Source: Bacillota bacterium (GTDB lineage Bacteria; Bacillota; Clostridia; Clostridiales; Clostridiaceae). Taken from it: 22,167 nucleotides of DNA. The stretch lies in assembly GCA_023435985.1 (NCBI GenBank), contig JAEZKY010000199.1:1-22167 (forward strand). Reading direction: 5' to 3'. The translations under genes were made by a program, and so were the position numbers. Positions 14,856 to 22,136 of this stretch are shown in pieces. The notes beneath the pieces are model-generated. The model saw nothing but the letters and a program-made list of their open reading frames with translations, was not told the DNA's origin and did not search any database. The stretch's first letter is position 1, and each line of letters starts with the position of its first letter.

Positions 14856-15536
14856 ATGGAAGAGATCATTGATAAGTTAAAAGGAAATGAATTTTTTAGA
14901 GATCTTACTGTTGATGAAATAAGAAAGCTGATTTTCAGTATTCCATATTCTTTAAAGGCATATAAAAAAGGAGAAATTATTGCAAATGAAGAAGATGAAT
15001 GCACTAGCTTAGGTTTTGTTTTAGATGGTACAGTAGAAATTCAGAGAATATATCTTAGCGGGAAACAAATTATATTAAAGAGATTAAGCAATGGAGATGT
15101 ATTTGGAGAAGCATTAGTTTTTTCAAAAAAATCTAATTATCCATCAACAGTTATGGCTTTTTCTGAATGCAATATATTATATATAAATAGATCAGATATA
15201 TTAAAGTTATGCACAATGGATGAAAGAGTTCTTGGAAATTTTATGTCTGCTTTGAGTAATAAAATATTCATGCTAAATTCAAAAATAAAAAGTATTGCAT
15301 TTAAAAGTATTAAACATAAAGTGATTAATTATATTTTAGAACAGGCAAAATTGCAAAGAAGCAAAACGATTAAACTTAAAGAAAGTAAAGAGGAAATTGC
15401 AGCATCAATGGGGATACCTAGGCCATCTTTATCAAGAGAGCTTATGAATCTTAGGGATTTAAATTATATAGAGTTTGATAGAAATATAATTACTATCTTA
15501 AATATTGAAGAGTTAGAAGAAGAATTATTTGATTAG
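14856..15536 (+). CDS. Crp/Fnr-family transcriptional regulator (first of two)
   Basis: A 226-residue regulator with an N-terminal cyclic-nucleotide-binding-type beta-barrel (about 12-120) and a C-terminal winged helix with HTH KEEIAASMGIPRPSLSRELM (about 178-197). The barrel keeps the NGDVFGEALVF turn but lacks the RTA-type cAMP phosphate loop, and no N-terminal FNR cysteine cluster is present, so the effector is not cAMP or an FNR [4Fe-4S] cluster; heme or another ligand is possible. I chose ATG 14856 because GGAGG (14844-14848) is seven bases away; an in-frame GTG at 14823 has no RBS. Clostridia often carry such a regulator (HcpR type) for hcp and nitrosative stress genes, and hcp is in this window, but the target is inferred. 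Confidence 0.85.
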   Translation: MEEIIDKLKGNEFFRDLTVDEIRKLIFSIPYSLKAYKKGEIIANEEDECTSLGFVLDGTVEIQRIYLSGKQIILKRLSNGDVFGEALVFSKKSNYPSTVMAFSECNILYINRSDILKLCTMDERVLGNFMSALSNKIFMLNSKIKSIAFKSIKHKVINYILEQAKLQRSKTIKLKESKEEIAASMGIPRPSLSRELMNLRDLNYIEFDRNIITILNIEELEEELFD

Positions 15537-15618
15537 GCATATAAAAATAAATTATGGACTCAACATGCACGAATATTAATTTATTATTTATTTGGTTGTG
15601 CCTTAGTTTAGGAGTATT

Positions 15619-16308
15619 ATGAAAAGTATTACGAAATCACAGTTAAAGGAATTAGAAATTTTTAATAATGTATCAGAATCTTCATTAGATGAACTTGAGG
15701 AATTTGGAGAAATTAAAAAGTGCAAGGTAGGAAGTCATCTATTTAGGGACAAAGAAAATATTAACACTCTATATGTTGTAATAAGTGGAAATGTATCATT
15801 ATATAAATTAAATGAAAATGGGCAAAAACGCGTGATTTTTATATTGGGAAAAGGTAAAGTGGTCAATGAATCAATGATGGATTTACCTGCATCAGTTAAC
15901 TGCGAAATATTTGAAGAAGCACAAATCTTAAGCTATGATAAAAATATATTTTTAAGTATTATGGAAAAAGATTTTAATCTTACAAAAAGTGTTATGTATT
16001 CTTTAGATATGAAGGTTAGAAGATTATATCGGCAGTTAAAAAATTCAACAGGAGTTTTGAAAATGGAAAAAAAGCTTGCTGCAAAGCTTTGGAAATTGAG
16101 TAAGGATTACGGTGTGAAATGTGATACTGGTGTAATAATTAATATGAATATAAGTGTCACATATTTAGCTGATCTTCTAGGATCAAAAAGAGAAACAATA
16201 TCTAGATCGCTTAAAATACTTTCAAATGAAAAGTTAATAGAATACGATAATAAAAAAATAAAAGTTATAAATCAAGAAAAATTATCTCGATTTTTTAAAG
16301 CACCGTGA
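15619..16308 (+). CDS. Crp/Fnr-family transcriptional regulator (second of two)
   Basis: A 229-residue regulator, clearly different in sequence from the one before it. It has a cNMP-type barrel (about 12-120), a long dimerisation helix (about 120-140) and HTH SVTYLADLLGSKRETISRSL (about 179-198), whose SKRETISRSL recognition helix is near that of Crp/Fnr proteins. Cysteines are at 35, 95 and 168, with no FNR-type cluster. The GKVVNESMMD turn lacks the cAMP-binding arginine pattern. It follows the first regulator by 82 nt with no terminator seen, so co-transcription is likely. It lies immediately upstream of the FNT-asrABC operon and is the natural candidate regulator for it. Its stop codon sits inside the terminator stem. 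Confidence 0.84.
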   Translation: MKSITKSQLKELEIFNNVSESSLDELEEFGEIKKCKVGSHLFRDKENINTLYVVISGNVSLYKLNENGQKRVIFILGKGKVVNESMMDLPASVNCEIFEEAQILSYDKNIFLSIMEKDFNLTKSVMYSLDMKVRRLYRQLKNSTGVLKMEKKLAAKLWKLSKDYGVKCDTGVIINMNISVTYLADLLGSKRETISRSLKILSNEKLIEYDNKKIKVINQEKLSRFFKAP

Positions 16309-16333
16309 TGAAAATCACGGTGCTTTAAATTTT
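16294..16333 (+). terminator. GC-capped hairpin overlapping the end of the second Crp/Fnr gene
   Basis: TTTAAAGCACCGTGAT (16294-16309) pairs perfectly over 16 bp with 16314-16329 around a GAAA tetraloop, followed by TTTT. The TGA stop codon (16306-16308) lies within the 5' arm, so ribosomes finishing the gene would disturb the stem. The T-tract is short, so termination may be partial. Confidence 0.75.
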
Positions 16334-16335
16334 AA

Positions 16336-16353
16336 TAACTTATAATTAAGTTA
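16336..16353. promoter_or_regulatory. Palindrome with embedded -10 upstream of the FNT-asr operon
   Basis: TAACTTATAATTAAGTTA is a perfect 7-4-7 palindrome containing TATAAT at 16341-16346. The -35 position falls in the terminator stem and has no matching hexamer. It is a candidate operator for one of the two neighbouring Crp/Fnr regulators. AACTTATAA ends also occur in repeat-like DNA elsewhere in the window, which weakens the case. Confidence 0.4.
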
Positions 16354-16388
16354 AAAATATGTATGCTTAGGAAAGGGGAAATTATAGT

Positions 16389-17156
16389 ATGTTTTGTGAA
16401 GAATTTAACAGTGTTATTATGGCAGCAAAGGCAAAAGTTAATTTATTAAAGAAAAATTCTCTAGGATATTTCTTGAGTTCTATGCTTGCAGGACTTTATG
16501 TAGGTATGGGGATCATGCTCATATTCACTATTGGAGGGTTATTAAGTGCCAGTAATTCACCTGCAACAAAAATAGTAATGGGAGTATCATTTGGTATCGC
16601 ACTTAGCTTAGTTATTATGGCTGGTTCGGAACTTTTCACAGGAAATAATTTTATAATGACAGCAGCTTCTTTAAGTAAAGAAGTAAAGTGGAGCGACACA
16701 TTAAAAGTATGGATAGTTTGTTTTATAGGTAATTTAGTAGGATCTATTATTGCAGGATATATGTTTTATGCAACAGGGCTTTCAGCAGGAGCAGTTGGGG
16801 AATTTATTGCAAAGACTTCAGCTACAAAAATGAGTATTCCATTTTTACCATTATTGATGCGCGGAGTATTTTGTAATATTTTAGTTTGTTTAGCTACCTG
16901 GTGTAGTTTTAAATTAAAAAGTGAATCTGGAAAGCTTATTATGATATTTTGGTGCTTGTTTGCATTTATAACTGCAGGCTTTGAGCATAGCGTTGCAAAT
17001 ATGACTCTTTTAACAATTGGGTTGCTTAATCCAGGAGCAGCTAATGTTAGCGTAATGGGTTATGCATATAACATTGGAGTGGTAACACTTGGGAATATAA
17101 TTGGTGGGGCAGTATTTTTGGCATTACCTTATTATATAATCTCAAGAAAAAAGTAA
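16389..17156 (+). CDS. Formate/nitrite transporter family channel, probably a hydrosulfide channel
   Basis: A 255-residue integral membrane protein with six membrane helices, the FNT fold (pentameric channel). Signature segments are MAGSELFTGNN (77-87, the broken helix and omega loop), Lys147 in TKMSIPF, and AGFEHSVANM with the central His200. FNT proteins pass small monovalent anions such as formate, nitrite or hydrosulfide. Here the gene is 12 bp ahead of asrA, the arrangement reported for the Clostridioides difficile hydrosulfide channel HSC next to asrABC, so export of HS- (or entry of sulfite) fits better than formate transport. RBS AAAGGGG at 16372-16378. Substrate assignment rests on context. 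Confidence 0.88.
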   Translation: MFCEEFNSVIMAAKAKVNLLKKNSLGYFLSSMLAGLYVGMGIMLIFTIGGLLSASNSPATKIVMGVSFGIALSLVIMAGSELFTGNNFIMTAASLSKEVKWSDTLKVWIVCFIGNLVGSIIAGYMFYATGLSAGAVGEFIAKTSATKMSIPFLPLLMRGVFCNILVCLATWCSFKLKSESGKLIMIFWCLFAFITAGFEHSVANMTLLTIGLLNPGAANVSVMGYAYNIGVVTLGNIIGGAVFLALPYYIISRKK

Positions 17157-17168
17157 AGGAGTAAGCTT

Positions 17169-18179
17169 ATGGGATATAAATTAAGTAAAAACAATATAAA
17201 TGATATTTTTGAACAATTATCAGAGGAATACGTAATATATGCACCTAAGTTATTTGCAGGAGAAGGTACTTATTCTGATACTGATAGAGTGCGTTATGGG
17301 GAAATAAAAGCAATAGATGATATAGTATTTGATAAAAAGGCGGAATATTCATACAAAGAAGTATTGCTTCCCATTTCACAGGCACTATTTTTCTTTACAG
17401 AAGATTCCATAAAAGAAGCAGATGCGCCTAAAAAAGGAGCAATTATATTTTTAAGAAGTTGTGATTTGCATGCAGTTAAACGTATGGATGATATTTACTT
17501 AAGAAATGGACAAGAAGATCATTATTATAAAAGAATAAGAGAAAATGCAAAATTTATATTAATGGGATGTGAAAATTCATTTGAAAATTGCTTTTGTGTA
17601 AGCATGGAAACTAATGAGACAGATGAGTATAATGCATATTTAAAAGTAGAAAATGATTTTGTTTTTGTAGATATAAAGGATGAAGAATTAGAAAAAATAT
17701 TTATTAGTAATGAAAAAGTAGAGGTTAAGCCTGATTTTGTCTCAAGTAATAATGTAAGCGTTTCGATACCGGAAAATCTTTCTTTAGATGTTATGAAATC
17801 AGAAATGTGGAAAGAGTACAGCAGTCGTTGTATTGCTTGTGGAAGATGTAATTTTGTATGTCCTACATGTACTTGCTTTACAATGCAGGATGTTTTTTAT
17901 ACTGATAATGGAAAAGCAGGGGAAAGACGTAGAGTGTGGGCATCTTGTCATGTAGATGGATTTACAAATATGGCAGGAGGCCACAGTTTTAGATTAGATA
18001 AAGGACAACGTATGCGTTTTAAAGTGTTGCATAAAGTTTATGATTATAAGAAGAAATGGGGATATCACATGTGCGTTGGATGTGGAAGATGTGATGATAT
18101 CTGTCCAGAATATATATCTTTCTCTAATTGTGTAAACAAATTAAATGATGGTATGAAAGAGGTGTCACAAAATGAGTAA
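17169..18179 (+). CDS. asrA: Anaerobic sulfite reductase subunit A (iron-sulfur)
   Basis: A 336-residue cytoplasmic electron-transfer subunit. Two 4Fe-4S ferredoxin motifs lie in the C-terminal half: Cys221, 224, 227, 231 (CIACGRCNFVC) and Cys302, 305, 308, 312 (CVGCGRCDDIC). Upstream, RSCDLHAVKRMDDIY and GCENSFENCFCVSM match the AsrA/HydB-type N-terminal region. AsrA passes electrons between the flavoprotein AsrB and the siroheme subunit AsrC. RBS AAGGAG immediately follows the channel gene. The reading frame overlaps asrB by 8 bp (ATGAGTAA), so the two are translationally coupled. Confidence 0.94.
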   Translation: MGYKLSKNNINDIFEQLSEEYVIYAPKLFAGEGTYSDTDRVRYGEIKAIDDIVFDKKAEYSYKEVLLPISQALFFFTEDSIKEADAPKKGAIIFLRSCDLHAVKRMDDIYLRNGQEDHYYKRIRENAKFILMGCENSFENCFCVSMETNETDEYNAYLKVENDFVFVDIKDEELEKIFISNEKVEVKPDFVSSNNVSVSIPENLSLDVMKSEMWKEYSSRCIACGRCNFVCPTCTCFTMQDVFYTDNGKAGERRRVWASCHVDGFTNMAGGHSFRLDKGQRMRFKVLHKVYDYKKKWGYHMCVGCGRCDDICPEYISFSNCVNKLNDGMKEVSQNE

Positions 18180-18966
18180 AAATGAATATATTCCTTTTTT
18201 ATCAGAAATTAAAGAAGTAATTAAACATACAGAAATAGAGTATACTTTCCGTATGGAATTTCATGGAGATGTAAAACCTGGGCAATTCTTTGAAGTCTCA
18301 CTCCCAAAGTTTGGTGAAGCGCCTATTTCAGTAAGCGGTATAGGCGATGGAACTGTAGATTTAACAATAAGAAGAGTTGGTAAAGTAACTAATGAAATTT
18401 TTAATAATTATATTGGAGACAAATTATTTTTAAGAGGACCTTATGGAAATGGATTTGATCTTGAAAATTATAAAGGAAAAGAATTAATAGTAGTTGCAGG
18501 AGGTACGGGACTTTCTCCAGTAAGAGGTGTTGTAGATTATTTTGCAAAAAATTTAAGTAGTGGAGAAGGCTTTACTTTAATTGCTGGCTTTAAATCACCA
18601 AGTGATGTTTTATTTAAAGATGATATTAAAGTGTGGAAAGATAACATTAATCTTATTTTAACTGTGGATAATGCAGAAGAAAATTATGATGGAAATGTAG
18701 GGATGGTTACGAAATATATTCATGAGCTTCCGATTAAGGATATTAATAATGCAGTAGTTATAGTAGTAGGACCTCCTATTATGATGAAATTCACTGTAGC
18801 AGAATTTTTAAAACGAGGAATACAAGAAAACAATGTTTGGATTTCTCAAGAAAGAAAAATGTGTTGCGGAATTGGTAAATGTGGACATTGTAAAATAGAT
18901 GACACTTATATTTGTTTAGATGGACCTGTTTTTAATTATTCAAAGGGTAAATCCTTAATAGATTAG
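18172..18966 (+). CDS. asrB: Anaerobic sulfite reductase subunit B (flavoprotein)
   Basis: A 264-residue protein of the ferredoxin-NAD(P)+ reductase/PyrK superfamily. FAD-binding region LRGPYGNGF (87-95), nucleotide-binding VAGGTGLSPVRG (108-119), VVGPPIMM (198-205), and a C-terminal 2Fe-2S motif with Cys232, 237, 240 and 248 (CGIGKCGHCKIDDTYIC). It should accept electrons from NADH and pass them through FAD and 2Fe-2S to AsrA. An extra Cys231 precedes the cluster. The start overlaps the end of asrA; asrC follows after 13 bp. Confidence 0.94.
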   Translation: MSKNEYIPFLSEIKEVIKHTEIEYTFRMEFHGDVKPGQFFEVSLPKFGEAPISVSGIGDGTVDLTIRRVGKVTNEIFNNYIGDKLFLRGPYGNGFDLENYKGKELIVVAGGTGLSPVRGVVDYFAKNLSSGEGFTLIAGFKSPSDVLFKDDIKVWKDNINLILTVDNAEENYDGNVGMVTKYIHELPIKDINNAVVIVVGPPIMMKFTVAEFLKRGIQENNVWISQERKMCCGIGKCGHCKIDDTYICLDGPVFNYSKGKSLID

Positions 18967-18979
18967 GAGGAATGCAGCT

Positions 18980-19945
18980 GTGGATTTAAATACTAAAAAA
19001 ATCAAAAAAAATGCTTTCAGAGTTACAAAAGTAAGAGGAGTAACTGCTTCTAGAGTTAGGGTTCCAGGTGGACATTTAGATGCAGAACTACTAGGAAAAA
19101 TACAAGAAATCTCAGAGAAATATGGTAATGGTACAGTTCATATAACTACTCGTCAAGGTTTTGAAATTCCAGGAATAAGATTTGAAGATATGGATAAGGT
19201 TAATGAATTATTACAGCCTATTATCGAAAAATTAGATATAAATCAAGAGATTCCAGGGAAAGGATATACAGCAGCAGGAACCCGAAATGTGTCTGCATGT
19301 ATTGGAAACAATGTTTGTCCATTTGCTAACTATAATACAACAAACTTTGCTAAGAAAATTGAAAAGGCAATTTTTCCAAATGACTTACACTTTAAAATTG
19401 CATTAACAGGCTGTCCTAATGATTGTATTAAAGCTAGAACTCATGATTTTGGCATAATTGGAATGACAGAGCCACAATATAATATTGATAGATGTGTAAG
19501 CTGCATGGCATGCGTGAAAGCCTGCAAGAAAAAATCAGTAGGAGCACTTGAAGCTGTTAATTATAAAATTGTAAGAAATAAAGAAAAATGCATTGGCTGT
19601 GGTGAATGTGTAAATGCATGTCCAACAGGTGCATGGACAAGAAGTAAAAAAAAATATTATAAGTTGGCTCTTATGGGAAGATCGGGAAAGAAGAATCCAC
19701 GTCTTGCTGAAGATTTCTTAATTTGGACTGATGAACAAAGCATAATTAAAATAATATTAAATACCTATAAGTTTGTTGAAGAATATATAGATAAAGATGC
19801 TCCAGGTGGAAAAGAACATATAGGATATATTATTGATAGAGTTGGCTTCGAAGAATATAAGAAGTGGGCTTTAGAGGGTATAGAATTCCCAGAAAAAACT
19901 ATTATTAAAGACCGTATTTACTGGAGTGGAATACATTTTTGCTAG
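18980..19945 (+). CDS. asrC: Anaerobic sulfite reductase subunit C (siroheme, catalytic)
   Basis: A 321-residue siroheme subunit. The sirohaem-4Fe-4S ligands are Cys107 and Cys113 (SACIGNNVCPFA, C-x5-C) and Cys145 and Cys149 (LTGCPNDC, C-x3-C). Two ferredoxin clusters follow: Cys172, 175, 178, 182 and Cys204, 207, 210, 214. ITTRQGFEIPGI is the usual substrate-side segment of the nitrite/sulfite reductase half-domain. It performs the six-electron reduction of sulfite to sulfide. Start is GTG 18980: AGGAGG (18965-18970) fits it, and the ATG at 18972 is out of frame and stops after four codons. A strong terminator follows, closing a four-gene operon. Confidence 0.94.
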   Translation: MDLNTKKIKKNAFRVTKVRGVTASRVRVPGGHLDAELLGKIQEISEKYGNGTVHITTRQGFEIPGIRFEDMDKVNELLQPIIEKLDINQEIPGKGYTAAGTRNVSACIGNNVCPFANYNTTNFAKKIEKAIFPNDLHFKIALTGCPNDCIKARTHDFGIIGMTEPQYNIDRCVSCMACVKACKKKSVGALEAVNYKIVRNKEKCIGCGECVNACPTGAWTRSKKKYYKLALMGRSGKKNPRLAEDFLIWTDEQSIIKIILNTYKFVEEYIDKDAPGGKEHIGYIIDRVGFEEYKKWALEGIEFPEKTIIKDRIYWSGIHFC

Positions 19946-19989
19946 ATTAAAGCTATTGCAAATAACTTGAAATGAAGCAATGAACAACC

Positions 19990-20027
19990 GAAATAGAATG
20001 CGTATATGCATTCTATTTCTTTGTTTT
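19990..20027 (+). terminator. Terminator of the FNT-asrABC operon
   Basis: GAAATAGAATGC (19990-20001) pairs perfectly with 20008-20019 around a 6-nt loop, followed by TTTGTTTT. Confidence 0.92.
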
Positions 20028-20237
20028 GCTACCATTTTAAGTATTTCATAAATACCTATATGAAAATTTATATTTATATGTATTAAAGATTGTAAATATT
20101 TTTTAAAAGGATTTTTATAGTTAGCAATATAATTTAAAGCTGCGCAGAAAATATGATACATATGAAATGACCTAGAAAATGCAAGCATTCTGGATTATTC
20201 TATGGTGTCATAAAAATAAATAGCAAAAGATTATTAC

Positions 20238-20281
20238 TTGTAACAAATGAAACAGATTGTTTTTTCATTTACCTGTAAAAT
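20238..20281 (+). promoter_or_regulatory. Possible Crp/Fnr-type site and -10 upstream of hcp
   Basis: TGTAAAAT at 20274-20281 could be an extended -10 (TAAAAT at 20276-20281), with no -35 at the normal distance. GTAACAAATGAAAC at 20240-20253 is a degenerate dyad centred near 20246.5, about 41 nt before the predicted start, the class II activator position for Crp/Fnr proteins. The region 20028-20237 to the left is AT-rich and shows nothing recognisable. Both promoter and site are weak by sequence. Confidence 0.35.
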
Positions 20282-20340
20282 GAATTCATAAGGTAATTCA
20301 AGAAAAGATATCCAAAAGAAAATATAAATAAAAATTTATT

Positions 20341-20482
20341 TTATCCGATAGCTGGCATCCGTAACACTCAAACTTCTTTAATCTGGAGATAACGGATGCA
20401 CGCTCATGGATAAGTTCAACTAAGACTTATATGGAGATCAAACTCAACCTGAATCAAGTTTCACTTGATAAAATTTAAATTA
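20341..20482 (+). other. Structured 5' leader of hcp, possible cis-regulatory RNA
   Basis: This segment is more GC-rich and more structured than the DNA around it. Stem A: TTATCC (20341-20346) with GGATAA (20408-20413); then AGC/GCT (20350-20352, 20402-20404); then GCATCCGT (20355-20362) with ACGGATGC (20392-20399), enclosing a 29-nt loop. Stem B: ATAAGT (20410-20415) with ACTTAT (20425-20430), which uses the same bases as the foot of stem A. Stem C: ATCAAGT-TTC-ACTTGAT (20453-20469). GGAGAT appears in both the stem A loop and after stem B. No T-tract follows, so control would be translational or via stability. I cannot match it to a known riboswitch class. Confidence 0.5.
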
Positions 20483-20498
20483 CGGAGGAGATATTAAG

Positions 20499-22136
20499 AT
20501 GGATAATAAAATGTTTTGTTTTCAATGTCAAGAAGCAGCAGGATGTACAGGCTGTACTGTAAGAGGAGTATGTGGTAAGACTCCAGATCTAGCAAAAATG
20601 CAGGACTTATTAATATATACAACTAGAGGATTATCAGAAGTAGCAACTAGAGCTAGAGAACAAGGAGTTATTGTATCTGGAGAAATTAATACTACAGTTA
20701 CAATGAATCTTTTCACAACTATAACTAATGCTAACTTTGATAAAGAAGTATTTTATGGAAGAGTAAAAGAAACTTTAAGATTAAAGGATGAATTATTAGC
20801 AAAATTAAATAATAAAGAAAATTTAAGTACAGCTGCTTTATATACTGCTGAAACTAGAGAAGATATGGAAGCAAAAGCAGAAACAGTTGGAGTATTATCA
20901 ACAGAAAATGAAGACATAAGAAGTTTAAGAGAACTTGTTACTTATGGATTAAAAGGTTTATCTGCATATATGAAACATGCAAATGCTTTAGGATATGAAG
21001 ATGAAAATATATGTGCATTCATGCAAAAAGCTCTATCATTAACAGCAGATAATAAGGTAACAATAGACGAATATATAGCATTAACTTTAGAAACAGGAAA
21101 AGTTGGTGTTGATGGAATGGCTTTATTAGATAAAGCTAATACAGAAAGTTATGGCAATCCAGAAATAACAAAAGTTAATATAGGAGTAGGTAAAAATCCA
21201 GGAATCTTAATTTCAGGACATGACTTAAAAGATTTAGAACAATTATTAATTCAAACAGAAGGAACAGGAGTAGACGTTTATACTCATTCTGAAATGTTAC
21301 CAGCTCACTATTATCCACAATTAAAGAAATATTCACACTTAGTAGGTAACTACGGAAATGCTTGGTGGAAACAACCAGAAGAATTCGAAAGTTTTAATGG
21401 ACCAATACTTATGACAACTAACTGTATAGTTCCTCCAAAGGATAGCTATAAAGGAAGATTATACACTACTGGTGCATCAGGATATGAAGGATGTACTCAT
21501 ATTGCAGCTGACGAAAATGGGAAGAAAGATTTCTCAGCTATTATAGAACAAGCTAAGAAATGTGCACTTCCAACTCAAATTGAAGAAGGAGAAATTGTAG
21601 GTGGATTTGCTCACAACCAAGTATTAGCCTTAGCCGATAAAGTAGTTGATGCTGTTAAATCAGGAGCTATAAAGAAATTCTTTGTTATGGCAGGATGTGA
21701 TGGTAGACAAAAATCAAGATCATACTACACAGATTTTGCTGCAGCACTTCCAAAAGATACTGTTATATTAACAGCAGGTTGTGCAAAATATAAATATAAC
21801 AAGTTAGATTTAGGAGATATCGGTGGAATTCCAAGAGTTTTAGATGCAGGACAATGTAATGACTCATATTCATTAGCAGTAATTGCATTAAAACTTAAAG
21901 AAGTATTTGGTCTTGAAGATATAAATGAATTACCAATAGCATTTAATATTGCATGGTATGAACAAAAAGCAGTAATAGTTTTATTATCTCTATTACACTT
22001 AGGAGTAAAGAATATTCACTTAGGACCAACACTTCCAGCATTCCTTTCAGCAAATGTAGCTAAAGTTTTAGTTGAAAACTTCGGTATTGGCGGAATTACA
22101 AATGTTGAAGATGATATGGAAATGTTTTTAAAATAA
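20499..22136 (+). CDS. hcp: Hybrid cluster protein (hydroxylamine/NO reductase), class I
   Basis: A 545-residue cytoplasmic protein with all cofactor ligands. The N-terminal 4Fe-4S site is Cys7, Cys10, Cys19, Cys25 (C-x2-C-x8-C-x5-C, the class I pattern of anaerobes). Hybrid cluster ligands by alignment to the Desulfovibrio protein are His241, Glu265, Cys309, Cys400 (the persulfide cysteine), Cys428, Cys453, Glu488 and Lys490, with matching spacings. Hcp reduces NO or hydroxylamine and is involved in protein S-nitrosylation in some bacteria. RBS GGAGGAG precedes ATG 20499. No hcr reductase gene is adjacent within the window, so electrons probably come from ferredoxin or a rubredoxin-type donor. 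A structured leader and the two nearby Crp/Fnr regulators suggest tight control. Confidence 0.96.
   Translation: MDNKMFCFQCQEAAGCTGCTVRGVCGKTPDLAKMQDLLIYTTRGLSEVATRAREQGVIVSGEINTTVTMNLFTTITNANFDKEVFYGRVKETLRLKDELLAKLNNKENLSTAALYTAETREDMEAKAETVGVLSTENEDIRSLRELVTYGLKGLSAYMKHANALGYEDENICAFMQKALSLTADNKVTIDEYIALTLETGKVGVDGMALLDKANTESYGNPEITKVNIGVGKNPGILISGHDLKDLEQLLIQTEGTGVDVYTHSEMLPAHYYPQLKKYSHLVGNYGNAWWKQPEEFESFNGPILMTTNCIVPPKDSYKGRLYTTGASGYEGCTHIAADENGKKDFSAIIEQAKKCALPTQIEEGEIVGGFAHNQVLALADKVVDAVKSGAIKKFFVMAGCDGRQKSRSYYTDFAAALPKDTVILTAGCAKYKYNKLDLGDIGGIPRVLDAGQCNDSYSLAVIALKLKEVFGLEDINELPIAFNIAWYEQKAVIVLLSLLHLGVKNIHLGPTLPAFLSANVAKVLVENFGIGGITNVEDDMEMFLK

Noticed and set aside
19871..20188. Minus-strand frame of 105 codons after asrC
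   Set aside because: It runs through the asrC 3' end and the operon terminator, has no RBS, and shows no family features.
20200..20500. T-box, purine, TPP, cobalamin or Moco riboswitch upstream of hcp
   Set aside because: None of the conserved core strings I know for these classes is present; the leader is reported as unclassified instead.
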